From NCBI GenBank assembly GCA_031771865.1, contig JASISA010000025.1, forward strand, positions 1,612,001 through 1,676,000: DNA of 64,000 bases, read 5' to 3'. This stretch comes from Nothophaeocryptopus gaeumannii (Eukaryota > Ascomycota > Dothideomycetes > Mycosphaerellales > Mycosphaerellaceae). Below, in pieces: positions 43,365 through 54,269 of the stretch. The position numbers were made by a program, and so were the translations under genes. The notes beneath the pieces were generated by a model. It was not told the DNA's origin. It searched no databases and saw only the letters and a program-made list of their open reading frames with translations. Position 1 is the first letter of the stretch, and every line of letters starts with the position of its first letter.

Positions 43365-44418
43365 TCTGGCGACAATAATCACTCAACGATTCGCGAAAGT
43401 TTGCGACTGAAGATGGCCCCCACACACCAACGACATGCCCTTCACCACACAGACAGGGCTTCTCACAATACGACACGGTTTCTTGCGATACGGACACGGC
43501 TTCATACGGCACGGAAAAATAGCATCATACGGAAAAAGAGCTGGACTCGCACAAAAAAAACAAGACATTCAAGACACGAGATGGGGAGACGGGGAAGGCA
43601 ATGGCTTGTGTTCTTTCTTGGGAATGCTTTCGACTGACGATGGACTGATTGCTGATGCTACTACTCTTTCTCACGACGGATAGGCGACGGCCTTCCACTA
43701 CTTGCTTCGCTTCTTGCATGAAATAGGGTGCGGACGAATGAAAATGAACATAGTACCTTCCCCAGATTGCTCGAAAGTCTACTCTCCTTTCCACCTTTCT
43801 CTCCAGTATTTGTCCCACCACTCCCTCCTCAATGCCGACCAGGATTCTTACCATGCTTGCGAACCGTCGTTAAACTTGGGACCCCGGCTCATCGCCGGAT
43901 TGATCCTTCGCCTTCGTCCTTCCGCTAGCGTTGCCAACTCTCAGACCCAACCGGAAGTGTGACAATGTTATCGTGTCTCTGACTCTCGGCACTTGAACGA
44001 TTGAGTTTGCACATCCGCTGGCGTCCTTTGCTAGTCTCTCCTATCGCTGGCGTGCCTGAAGTCGCACGGCGCGCTGGCGCACCGGTAGTTGATGCTTGGC
44101 GTGGTTGCACGGTCGTAAGTGTCACTGGCGTTGTCTTACCAATTTGTACAGGGGTTGTATCAGATCCATAGAGAGAGCGACGAGCGTGTGGGAAAGTACA
44201 GAAACATGGAAGTGAATTTGGCTGAGCGGCCTCACAAAGCCACTCCGACTTCGTATAGGGTCCAGTGACATCTTGGCCGCCGCTGAAGGATTCCGCGGAG
44301 CTGGCTGCGCGAATGCGAAGAGGCACAGTGGTGGGTACGAGAAGGCAGTGCAAAGTCATGCCTTCCAACTTCGTGTCCTTGTATTTCTTTCAACCAAGAG
44401 CAAGACTTCACTGACTAC
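43365..44418. other. Intergenic gap, about 1.05 kb
   Basis: No supported gene. Around 43465-43530 there are imperfect repeats of a ATACGRCACGGYTTC-like unit. The rest is the 3' flank of PSP1 and the promoter of the gene at 44419. Confidence 0.4.
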
Positions 44419-45069
44419 ATGACGGAGCGAAACATGGCAGACCTTGAAAAGAACATCGGCGCCGGCAACCGCGACAATTACAATGAGAACGACGCAGAAT
44501 CATCATCAGACACATCTACCCTTCTCGAGAAACCAAGCGATACTTCCGACAAGGCAGCTACAACAGATAACAATACCATTCCTCTACCGGCAGACGAAGC
44601 CAACACTGAAGAAGTCCGATCATACATCATTCAAGTCCTCACACTCAACTATCAAATTCCGCCACCCGAAGCCTACCAAATCGCTTCCAAATGGCAAGTC
44701 GGCACAGGTCGCGAGCTCAAGAAATTCCCCGTCCGAGTGTACCGCGAGGTTTTTGGTCCAACCGCCGGCTGGGTCCTCTACAAGTCCGTCAAGATAGAAT
44801 CGGTGAACGAGGAAAACAAGAAGAAGCCGTTCTCTTGGCAGATCAGACTGGCTTGGATAGGAGCCATCGCCGTGGTTTTGACGATAGTTGCGATCATCAT
44901 AGCCGTCACGTTGGATCCGATTTATATCTGGTGTGAGCTTCCTCTTTTCTTCATGGGCGGCGTTGCGAGTCTAGCGCTTTTGGCGGATGCTGCGGACAAG
45001 CAGAGTAGGCAGGGTGAGACTGTTGCGGAAAAGGAGTTGGTTGAGATGTGGAATAAGAGTTCGTCGTGA
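44419..45069 (+). CDS. Conserved two-TM protein with acidic N-terminus, unknown
   Basis: 216 residues, one exon. The start is the ATG at 44419; MADLEKNIG at 44434 is an in-frame alternative. The N-terminal 65 residues are acidic and Ser/Thr-rich. A conserved-looking soluble part follows (VRSYIIQVLTLNYQIPPPEA, then KWQVGTGRELKKFPVRVYRE and FGPTAGWVLYKSVKIE). Two membrane helices come next, IGAIAVVLTIVAIIIAVTL and PLFFMGGVASLALLADA, and the tail is short and charged. I do not recognise the family. The order (disordered acidic part, helical part, two helices) suggests a tail-anchored-like membrane protein with the N-terminus in the cytosol. Confidence 0.65.
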   Translation: MTERNMADLEKNIGAGNRDNYNENDAESSSDTSTLLEKPSDTSDKAATTDNNTIPLPADEANTEEVRSYIIQVLTLNYQIPPPEAYQIASKWQVGTGRELKKFPVRVYREVFGPTAGWVLYKSVKIESVNEENKKKPFSWQIRLAWIGAIAVVLTIVAIIIAVTLDPIYIWCELPLFFMGGVASLALLADAADKQSRQGETVAEKELVEMWNKSSS

Positions 45070-45574
45070 ACGAGGGTGTGAAGGGCTGGAGAAGCAAATT
45101 CGGGGAGGCATGGCATCGATTGCTATTGGCGTTCGGCAGCATGGGTGGTTAGGAGGTTCTGGAATCGACAGCAGCATTGAATGAGGACAATATCTCTAAT
45201 GGAAAAGACAAAGTCTCTTGGTGCAGCACGGGAGCTACCTATCGCCGCTCGCCGGTAGCTACATTCGGACCATACAGTCGGTGCCCTGTAGGTTCGTTGA
45301 GAGCGGGCGTACTCGGCTTCCAAGATCGCACTTTGAACAGCCATTAGCTTCCGCATCCAAGAGTCCATTCATCAACGGAGGAAAACATCCATGCGTCTCT
45401 CAAGCACATGGTCAGCTCCACGGATCAAGTGTACGACAACAAGATCGAAAGCCATCCGTTAGTTCCCGCGACAGAAGGCCACTCACATGCTCAGTAAATC
45501 ATCGAGCTTCATTCCAGACTTCTGGATACTTCCACACCAATACAACGACCCTTGATCGGTCTTTCGTTTCACAT
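45070..45574. other. Intergenic gap between convergent genes, about 500 bases
   Basis: 3' ends of the two-TM gene (plus) and the amidase (minus). Nothing further seen. Confidence 0.4.
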
Positions 45575-47491
45575 CTACTGACTAGTAGCCCTCTTGAACA
45601 ACACCTCACCTCCAGCATCACTGCTATAACCAGCCTGACTAGCCTCCAAAATCCCCTCCTTCACCAAATCCTGTACCAACCCAAAGATCAACCCATCACA
45701 TCCCCTCGCAGCTAGGATATCCACCGTCACTGGCAAATATTCATCATGCAGCGTGATATTACTATAATACTGCGCAGATCCTATCGGCACCACAAAGTCC
45801 GGACCTCCCCAGAATGGCGACACTCCCGAAATACTAAATCCAACGGGAAGCGAAGGCTCACCGCTGTACTGGTTTCGATAATTTACGCTGGCTTGGGAGC
45901 CGATGTAGAATAGTAATGAGTTACTGCAGGTGTCCTCATGAGGGACCAAAACTTCACTGGCGAACCAATCTGAGAAGATCGTTCTGTTGGCGTTGGCGAT
46001 ATCGACGGCATTGTTGGGACAGGAGTCGCCGAAGGCCCATCGCATTGATGGTACTGGGTCGACGAAAGGTACGCGGCCGTCGTGCGCGGCTTTATAGTCT
46101 GCGTAGAATGGGTCTCTGACGAGTGCGGTCTGTCTCTGCACAATGATGACCGCGTAGGTGAGATAGAGCAGATCGTCGAGTGTCGACTGCGTGCTATTCG
46201 GCTTGGTAGCATTCCAGTCTGCTTCGATGTCGTAGTCAACGACTTCGGCGCCGATGAAAGAGCTGACGTTCGCTAGGAAGTTGAGAAGTAACTCATTACC
46301 GGGCGCTGATACGTTCGATGGGAAGCCATATGCCTTGATCTGCTTCGGATACTTGTGCATGATGGTTACGTTGCTCTGATATAGAGCTTTTGCTGCTTCG
46401 GCCCATAGAATGGGATCTTTTGTGAGGAAGCCACTTGTGTCCAGCTCTGGTGCGAGAGGCATCGTATTCGCGAGGTCCACCAAATCGTGCGAAGGTCGGT
46501 TTCCGTACAGACCCTGCACTTGCGAAGGCCCACGAATTGATCCTCCAGTATCGCTACCAAGCGCGAGGTCGAGCCAAGGATATGATCCGGCTCCGGCACC
46601 CGGTCCCGCGGATGAAGACGATGGATCTTGATAGCCATCTCCTCGAGGATTGAACGGACTATGATAGTCGACCCAGTCTGCGGTAGCCTCTTCACCGTTG
46701 GCGAATTGAGACGTCTTCATCTTGCCCACAATGATTGCTCCAGCGTCAATGAGACGTTGTACCGGAGTTGCATGCGCTGTAGCTGCAGGGTAAAGATGAT
46801 ACCAGGCTCGGTTGCCGTTGCTTGTTTTCACCCCAGCGATGTCGTAGATATCCTTGATTCCAAGCCGTACTCCAGCAAGTGGCTTCTCAGCTGTCTTTGT
46901 GTAGTACAGTCGAGAAGGCACTGCGACTGCTAATGATTGACCCGCGATGCCCGCCGGTAAAACGCTGAAGGTACCGTCCGGCTTGAAAAGCAATGGCTCA
47001 GTGAAAGCCCCCGCGAAATCGCTGTATAGTCTGTATACCCGATAGACTGCTCCTGACGACGATACGAAGTACGGCCCTGGTGGGATCGCGTCCTCCTTGC
47101 CAACATACGAGCTGAACACTACCTCCGTACCATTGGTGGCGGGTTCTAGATTTGATGACGCGAAGCCACGAGGCTTCGTTGACAAGTATTGTATGTAGAT
47201 CGCTTCCAGAAAGCCCTCGCTGAAGACATCGTCCAAGCTCTTATAGGAATCAATCGTTGCCTTCAGGTCTTGGTTGCCGTAGGCGGATCCATTCGCAGAG
47301 ATGACAGTCAAAGGTGTCAGATCCCCCGAGTTCAGTTCATTCAAATTGAATTTGATAGTCGTTACCGGCTCTGCTGGAAGGTAGTACGAGATCCCATCTA
47401 GCTCTACCGTCTGTCCAGTCTGCGAGAATGAGGAACAAAACACTGTGCTTAGCAGAGACGCTGCCGTCACAGCTTGTAATGAGACACGCAT
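45575..47491 (-). CDS. Secreted amidase-signature hydrolase
   Basis: 638 residues from the Met at 47491 (MRVSLQAVTAASLLSTVFCSS), chosen because it begins a signal peptide; an in-frame Met 21 codons upstream would hide it. One exon. The amidase-signature triad is visible: Lys213 in VRLGIKDIYDIAGV, the cis-Ser in the 291-294 serine run (DPSSSSAGPGAGAGSYP) and the nucleophile Ser318 in LALGSDTGGSIRGPSQ. Several Asn-x-Ser/Thr sites (NGSAYG, NGTEVV, NVTIMH, NRTIFS) fit an exported glycoprotein. The N-terminal 200 residues before the triad are a fungal-specific extension. Secreted fungal amidases of this type are common; the amide substrate cannot be told from sequence. Confidence 0.9.
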   Translation of the reverse strand: MRVSLQAVTAASLLSTVFCSSFSQTGQTVELDGISYYLPAEPVTTIKFNLNELNSGDLTPLTVISANGSAYGNQDLKATIDSYKSLDDVFSEGFLEAIYIQYLSTKPRGFASSNLEPATNGTEVVFSSYVGKEDAIPPGPYFVSSSGAVYRVYRLYSDFAGAFTEPLLFKPDGTFSVLPAGIAGQSLAVAVPSRLYYTKTAEKPLAGVRLGIKDIYDIAGVKTSNGNRAWYHLYPAATAHATPVQRLIDAGAIIVGKMKTSQFANGEEATADWVDYHSPFNPRGDGYQDPSSSSAGPGAGAGSYPWLDLALGSDTGGSIRGPSQVQGLYGNRPSHDLVDLANTMPLAPELDTSGFLTKDPILWAEAAKALYQSNVTIMHKYPKQIKAYGFPSNVSAPGNELLLNFLANVSSFIGAEVVDYDIEADWNATKPNSTQSTLDDLLYLTYAVIIVQRQTALVRDPFYADYKAAHDGRVPFVDPVPSMRWAFGDSCPNNAVDIANANRTIFSDWFASEVLVPHEDTCSNSLLFYIGSQASVNYRNQYSGEPSLPVGFSISGVSPFWGGPDFVVPIGSAQYYSNITLHDEYLPVTVDILAARGCDGLIFGLVQDLVKEGILEASQAGYSSDAGGEVLFKRATSQ

Positions 47492-48890
47492 CCTGCCTAC
47501 ACGCCAGAAGAGACCAGCTTTTACCTCGCGCGGCCCTCCAGGCGAGATGACCATGGACTTATAATACTCTCAGGTATACTCAATGCGTGCCGGGCAGGGC
47601 TGCTTACCATCCCGCCTTCAATAATGGCACTCTTCAATGGCACGTAATGGCGATGCTAGTTGCCGAACGTTCGCCTATCGCTCTTTGCGGCTGAGCCGCA
47701 CGAAGATAAGGACATATAGTGGAGACGCTGGAAACAGAGCTGGGCGCAGGAGTGCGGCGCTGCATACCGCCATGACCAGACGTCTGCGAAGTGTTGTACA
47801 CGGCTTTCGTGGGAGCATTGAGTCGACGTTGGCTATCAATGCCGGAGAGCCAGATCGATATGTTCGCGCGAAAACCGCTGAATGACTTGTCTTACCCCGT
47901 CTGACTGCCTCCAACCTGACCAAACCTTCTTGTTATCTCTGAAGAAGAGCGAGGGTCGAAACTCGAATGAACTCTCAAGCTACACGTATGATCGCAGCAA
48001 CGCCGATGCCTCTGGATCGCGCCGGATGTCTCACGATGCCTTGGTTGAGTATCTAGCTTCTGGATCCAAACGCGGTTCTTCCGGAGGCGACAATTCTTGA
48101 TCAGATGCCCGAGCGGACAAGAAAAAGACGCTCTTGATACGGAACTGTCTTCGCGGACAATTAGAACCGCTGCTCTCGTTGGGATTGTGCTTAATTTCCC
48201 AAGAGGCTTATGTTCTCCGCGAAATTGTCCTCCCGCCTTTCCATCAGTTGTTCTCTTCATTAGGAATTACCACTTCGACGCGTCCATAAGACGCATTCGA
48301 AGCGGCCCATAGAGCATGAAGAGGGCCCTGATGCACGACTTGTCGAATCACGAGTGACTCCGACCAGACTGCCTCCGCTCCAAGATGCGGCAAATGGGCA
48401 GACGACGTCCGATATACGCTGCGAGCTCCCAGGACAGCTCCAACTCTTGGCCTCACAATGCTTGCACAAGCTTCGTCCGATGCTTGTGCAACTTAAGCTA
48501 ATTGTAGCACCCAACACCACTTCACTTGGAACGACGTACCTGACCTCATCATCCTCGCGCTGTCCTCGCACAGGAGCAGCCATTCGAAGGCATCTGCCGG
48601 ATCTGAAGGTAGCAGGGTTCGCACAAGAGCTTAGCACATACTCAGTTGATAATATGCTTCTGTCAAGATTTGCCCTTATCAGTGTACTGGGGACACATTA
48701 TGCATCATGTAGGGATTCACAGGGGCCTGCTTGTATTGCACATATTGCAGCTTCAAGCATGGCTCGCGGACTGATCGGCTCAGCAACTTTTGGCCAGCAG
48801 CCGTAGTGAGTTGATCGATATATACTGACTGCGCTGACAGCACTCTACCCAACTTATACTTTCACGTCTTCCTGAGCCCACGGTGCCGAT
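47492..48890. other. Intergenic gap, about 1.4 kb
   Basis: Divergent region between the amidase (minus) and the transporter (plus). Only short overlapping frames with no domains. Confidence 0.4.
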
Positions 48891-51270
48891 ATGGATAAAG
48901 ACGAGTTCAAAGCAGATGCGCAGTATGTCGACGATGACACCGTCAAGAAGCACAGCGTGGTGGCCATGACGACCAATGTCACCGGAGAGATCAAGAACCC
49001 GCTTGTTGGCATCCCAAAAGACAAGCTCCTTCAAGATGTCGAGAATTTCGCCCAGAAGAACGGTCTGGTCGACATCCTCGGCCTGCTACGTAAAGGCGCA
49101 CTAGTCGCACAGAATCCTCGCAACTACGAAGACATCGATGAACTTGACGAAGCGGACAAGACATGCCTTCGCGAAGAGGTGACTAGACGCTGGAAACATC
49201 CATGGGCTCTGTACTTCACCATCATCCTCAACTCCGTTGCCGCAGGAATTCAAGGGTAATACCGAACCTGTCCTTCTACTACAAGGTCTAACAGTTCCAC
49301 AGATGGGATCAAACCGGCAGCAATGGTGCCAATCTCTCCTGGCCTCTCGACTTCGGCATCATGGATTCGCCACCTTACTGCGGCGACTCAAACGACGACC
49401 AGCTCTGTATTAATCGAACATGGCTCGTCGGTTTCGTCAACAGCTGTCCCTACATCGCCATCGCGCTCTTCACTGCCTGGATCTCCGACCCTGTGAATGA
49501 CTGGATTGGCAGACGTGGAGCGATCTTCGTAGGAGCAGTATTCTCACTACTGGCACCTATCGGGTCGGCACTTACTCAACACTGGGGCCAACTTGTCGCG
49601 ACAAGGCTTCTGCTGGGTGTTGGGATGGGGCTCAAGGAAGTCACTGTACCTGTGTTCAGTGCAGAGAACAGTCCGACGAATATTCGAGGTGGGCTCGTCA
49701 TGAGTTGGCAACTGTGGACTGCCTTTGGGATCTTCTTGGTGGGTCCTCCTTGAGACTACGAAAGGAACTCAGAGGACGTAGACTGACGTGACGTAGGGCT
49801 TCTGCGCAAATCTAGCAGTCAGTACGAGGTCATCGATGAGATGACCAGCAAGCTGATCCTATACAGGTTTATCAAGTTGGCGATATAGCTTGGCGCTTGC
49901 AGCTAGGCTCTGCTTTCATTCCTGCTGTACCCTTGGTGCTGGGCATCTATTTCTGTGTAGGTACACATCAAACCATCATGCACAATGCAAAGCACTGATA
50001 AAAGCAGCCCGAGTCCCCAAGATGGTACCTCAAGAAAGGCAAAGTCCGATCCGCCTACCAATCACTCGTCCGTCTTCGAAACACCGAGCTTCAGGCCGCT
50101 CGTGACCTTTACTACATCTCCGCATCGTTGGAATACGAGAAAGAACTCGTCGCACAGTCCGGTGTCGCGCAGACCAACAACTTCATCACAAGGTTTACGG
50201 AGCTCTTCACCATCCCACGAATTCGACGAGCCACGCAGGCTTCAGGTATCGTGATGATTGCGCAGCAGATGTGTGGAATCAACATCATCGTAAGGTCGGC
50301 CAACATTTTCAGCTTGGTACGACACTGACTGACCACAAAGGCCTTCTACTCATCCACCATCTTCTCCCAAGCCGGCTTCGGAACAACCTCCTCCCTCCTC
50401 GTCTCCTGGGGTTTCGGGCTCGTGAACTTCGTCTTCGCCTGGCCAGCAGTCTACAGTACGTTCTTCTCTCCTACCACCCACCCAGCGATATCAACTAACC
50501 CCTTTTTCTTCCTTTGTAGCAATCGACACATTCGGCCGCCGCGGCCTCCTCCTCTTCACATTCCCCAACATGGCCTGGTCCCTCCTCGCCGCAGGCCTCT
50601 GCTTCCTCATCCCAAAGGACACAACCGCCCATCTCGCTACGGTGGCTCTGTTTATATTCATTTTTGCTGCCTTCTACTCTCCTGGTGAGGGACCGGTTCC
50701 TTTTACGTATAGCGCGGAGGTGTTCCCGTTGAGCCATAGGGAGATGGGTATGAGTTGGGCGGTGGCGACGAATAATTTGTAGGTTGTCTTCCAACCCCCC
50801 ACCACCATCCTCCCCTCTTGTTGTATCGATATATTGACTGATTGTGTGTGTGTTGCAGCTGGGCGAGCGTCCTCACATTAAGTCTCCCAAGGATGTTGGC
50901 GGCTTTCACTACGACTGGGACATTTGGATTCTACGCCGGCTTGAACGTCCTCGCCTTCTTCCTGATTTTCTTGTTCTTGCCGGAGACCAAGCAGCGATCT
51001 CTGGAGGAGCTAGACTACGTATTCGGAGTCACCACAAGGAGGCACGCGAGTTTTCAGTTGAAGGAGCAGTTTCCTTGGTGGTTCAATCGATGGGTGCTGT
51101 TCAAAAAGGATGGGAGACCGGAGCCGGAGTTGTATCGATTCGAAGAGTATGGGGATGCGGGCGCGTTTGAGAGGTTGATGGATAAGGAGAGGGAGAGTGG
51201 TGGCGGTGGTGAGGAGGAGGGGAATGGGAAGGGTATTCGGACTGTGGAGGAGGGTGGGAAGGGAGAGTAG
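48891..51270 (+). CDS. MFS sugar/polyol transporter (eight exons)
   Basis: Exons: 48891-49255, 49303-49738, 49797-49817 (21 bases), 49867-49956, 50008-50289, 50341-50455, 50520-50778 and 50859-51270, giving 659 residues with all junctions in frame. The 21-base exon uses a weak GTCAGT donor, the least certain boundary. Family marks are DWIGRRGAIFVGAVFSL after helix 2, the TRLLLGVGMGLKE helix, WRLQLGSAFIPAVPLVLGIY, the PESPRWYLKKGK signature, QQMCGINIIAFYSSTIF, DTFGRRGLLLF and FLFLPETKQRSLEELDYVF. Twelve membrane helices are expected. The cytosolic N-terminus (about 110 residues) is unusually long, and the tail ends in a Gly/Glu-rich stretch. This form is seen in fungal polyol and inositol-type permeases; the substrate is not decided. 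Confidence 0.88.
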
Positions 51271-51566
51271 AGACAGAGGGTTTGATTGGAAGAGAAGGTG
51301 GTACAAGAGTTGATATGTTTTCAGTTTTTGGCATGTGGCGTTGAGGCCGTCTTGATATAATTCGTGAACTTCGTCGCTCGTAATATACATCTTTGCTTCT
51401 TCGGGTTTGTTTTCACCGTGTGCTCTCTAAGCATTCGTCTGTCCAACGCTCAACGGTTGAGCAGAGTCTCTCATCCAGGATCCATCATTCCCTGTGCTGT
51501 GTGTCCAACCCGGACAAGAATGTACAGTACGAAATAAAGACCCCCTATCCATCACTGCTTTCCAGA

Positions 51567-54269
51567 TTAATCCTCCCTCGGACTCAAACCACCATCTCTC
51601 CTCGTCTTCCTCCAATTCCCAGAGGTCTCACTCTTACAGCTGCACATAGCCTCCTTCAACAGACTGCTAGGCCCGTCCTTGAAAGCAATGCCTACAGCAA
51701 TGGCAAGTGTCATACTAAACTTCAGCCAAAGCAGAGGAGAGTGTTTGTAACGTTTCTGGTGTGGATGATGTACGCAGCTCTTGGCTCTGCCGGTATCAAT
51801 CTTACCGATGCTCGGTGTACGCTTCTTGCCTTTGCCCGCAACCAGGCTACGGTTTCGGACAGTGATGGATTGGGATGGGGACGAAGGTGGTGGGGTTTGG
51901 TAGAGCGTGCCGTAGTCCATATCTTCTTCGGAGGATGACGCTCCAGATCGAGGGCTGTCTTCCAGCAGGGCTTGACTTGACGAAGATCGTGCCTCACAAC
52001 GTGACTGCTTGGCCATCATGATGCGCTTCTTCGCCATCGGACCAAGGATAATGCCGACCAGCCACCACTGTATGTTGATGAGAGGGCGCGGAATCCACAT
52101 ACGAGCCTGCGCTCTTTCGATCAAGTGTTTAGCCAGAGCGAGAGGCGAATACCAGACGTCGCTGAAGTACTCACGGATGGAGTCGAGTGTCGATAGTGAG
52201 CAAGCCGACTGAACGCCCAATGACTTACTACTGATGCGTTTGTGCAGCGTGGTCGGTGGTTGAGGTTGCGCAACCGTGGCCACGGCGGTCGAAGAGTTGG
52301 AGGGGAAACGAGCACATCCATGCTGCTGCTCTGTATCTTCTAGTTCAAGCGGTGGCGGCGGTGGAAGAGGTGCTGTGGAAGGCTCGTCGTCGGCAATACT
52401 CGAAAGGAACGGGCTCGAGCTGTTTTGTAGCACAGTCTCGGGTATATCTGATGCCTCCAGAACATGCCCGAGACTAGAAGATGTTCGAGCGGCAGTCAGC
52501 TCGTCCATGAGGTTTCGCCCAAGTGAAGCGCCAAGTACCGAGCCCAAAGAGTCGAAGTTACGTTGCGTCGCATTGGATTTCCCAGAAGGTGGTGTCGTTG
52601 GCTCAAGGTCAAGGTTCAAAAGTGGATCATCTGAAGACAGACGCTTCGAGCGGGAAGATGCCCGTCGCTGGCGAATAGTGGGATAACCTCCATCGTAGTT
52701 GGAGTTATCTGGAGAGTCAAGGGCGTCTTGAGAACCTGGGAGTGCCGACTCTTCCAGGCGCATGAGATCTCTACCACTAAATTCGCTCGAAGCGCGACGA
52801 CGGCTGGATCTCGGACTCCCATTCTCAAAAGACTGATTGAGTGGCGGGAATGCGAATGCGGACTGCATCTCCTCTCGATCGAGTGGTGGCGCTGAAGCTG
52901 GGAACTGTTCCGCATGTGAGGTCGATGGTAGGATCAGCGGCTTCGGACCCATGCTACCAGCTCCAAATCGCCGCATCCTCCTCACGGGTTTCGTTTTCGA
53001 TGCATGAGAGTGTATGCTGTTATTGGTCTCGTGAGACACATCGGAATGGCTAGACTCTTCGCCGGGTGAGGGTATGTCTGGGGAGAAGCTCAGATTCATC
53101 GGCGAGACTGGTAGCGCAGGGCTGAACCGAGTGTTGGACGGAGACGGCGACGTTGGCTGTGTCAACGGCTGTCTTTCCGGCGAATGCATCAGAGATCCTC
53201 GAGTAGGAAAGCGCGGGATCATCGAATTTGGCCTGGTATGTCGAGCTCGACCGGGAGTTGGCACGTGCAAATCGATCTTCGTCGGCGAGGAGGCGAGTAT
53301 TTCAGACATGATCTCGACCCGCTTCTCCAGGTAGACATTAGCGTCCTCCACCGCGTCCAGGTTCTGTTTAGTAGTCTCAAGTTGAGTCTCCAACTCCTGT
53401 ACGCGATACTTGGCCTCCTCGGCTTCGCCTTCAAGCTCTCGCAGTTGGGAGCGTAAGGTCGCTTCGGCTTGCCGATAGCGGTCCACTTCCTCTCCGACCC
53501 TCTCATCGTACTTTGCTTCCCATGCGGCAAGCTCCTCCTGCAGATTCCTCGACTCTGCCTTGAGATGGCGTATAGTCGACGACTGTTCTCTCGTGTGACT
53601 CGGCGAGATCACGGCCTGCAGCTGCGCCTGTGCGGAGACCAGCTCATTCTCCAGATGGTCGACATATCTCCTCGTCTCAGCGCTGATAGAGCGCCGCGAT
53701 CTGCTCGTCATGGAGGAGCGCTTGGTTCGCCGAGGCTTCGCATTGGAGAGGTTCAATAGTGTAGACGGCGGCGAATCAAGAGGCTCGCCAAAGACACCTT
53801 CTTGTTTGCTCTCGGGAGTCCAAAACTTGGCGGAAGTCACATGTGGTCTCGCACGTTTCGAGTTCGCCTGTCTCAATGTTCCAGTACTCCCAGCGGAATT
53901 GCCAATGTCTTGCAGGACACCGCTTGACTCTCGTGAGGTGCCGAAGCCGAAGCTGTGTCGGGCTCGTCTGCCGGAGGGAGAGACATTTTCGGCATCGGAT
54001 GACTGTCCCTGGTGATTGCCGAAAGCCGATGACGAGGTCGTCGAAGTGCTGATAGAAGGCAGTGACTTGGCGGGCGTGACCTTGCGTGCCGGCACGGCAG
54101 GACCACGGAAGCCTTGGCTGCGAAGTTCCAAGCGGCGAGTGCGAGTAGAAGCAGATCCGAGACCAGAACCAGGTCTCGATCCCAACGGCGGGCGTGAAGA
54201 GGCGTCGGTTTCACTGACGTTAGACGGATTCTTCGCCAGTAAGGAAGCATGTAGCGGTGAGTCTGTCAT
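51567..54269 (-). CDS. Large coiled-coil protein with C-terminal hydrophobic segments, unknown
   Basis: 900 residues, one exon. The N-terminal 190 residues are basic and Ser/Thr-rich (RTRRLELRSQGFRGPAVPAR, then KRSSMTSRSRRSISAETRRY). Residues about 200-320 form a strong coiled coil (YVDHLENELVSAQAQLQAVI, then RELEGEAEEAKYRVQELE). A long Ser/Pro-rich disordered part carries several SPS/TP-type sites. The C-terminal region has EYFSDVWYSPLALAKHLIERA, WWLVGIILGPMAKKR and LLWLKFSMTLAIAVGIAF, which look membrane-associated. I do not recognise the family. The layout (basic disordered, coiled coil, hydrophobic end) resembles fungal scaffold or cortical-anchor proteins, but no specific relation is claimed. 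Confidence 0.7.
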   Translation of the reverse strand: MTDSPLHASLLAKNPSNVSETDASSRPPLGSRPGSGLGSASTRTRRLELRSQGFRGPAVPARKVTPAKSLPSISTSTTSSSAFGNHQGQSSDAENVSPSGRRARHSFGFGTSRESSGVLQDIGNSAGSTGTLRQANSKRARPHVTSAKFWTPESKQEGVFGEPLDSPPSTLLNLSNAKPRRTKRSSMTSRSRRSISAETRRYVDHLENELVSAQAQLQAVISPSHTREQSSTIRHLKAESRNLQEELAAWEAKYDERVGEEVDRYRQAEATLRSQLRELEGEAEEAKYRVQELETQLETTKQNLDAVEDANVYLEKRVEIMSEILASSPTKIDLHVPTPGRARHTRPNSMIPRFPTRGSLMHSPERQPLTQPTSPSPSNTRFSPALPVSPMNLSFSPDIPSPGEESSHSDVSHETNNSIHSHASKTKPVRRMRRFGAGSMGPKPLILPSTSHAEQFPASAPPLDREEMQSAFAFPPLNQSFENGSPRSSRRRASSEFSGRDLMRLEESALPGSQDALDSPDNSNYDGGYPTIRQRRASSRSKRLSSDDPLLNLDLEPTTPPSGKSNATQRNFDSLGSVLGASLGRNLMDELTAARTSSSLGHVLEASDIPETVLQNSSSPFLSSIADDEPSTAPLPPPPPLELEDTEQQHGCARFPSNSSTAVATVAQPQPPTTLHKRISSKSLGVQSACSLSTLDSIREYFSDVWYSPLALAKHLIERAQARMWIPRPLINIQWWLVGIILGPMAKKRIMMAKQSRCEARSSSSQALLEDSPRSGASSSEEDMDYGTLYQTPPPSSPSQSITVRNRSLVAGKGKKRTPSIGKIDTGRAKSCVHHPHQKRYKHSPLLWLKFSMTLAIAVGIAFKDGPSSLLKEAMCSCKSETSGNWRKTRRDGGLSPRED

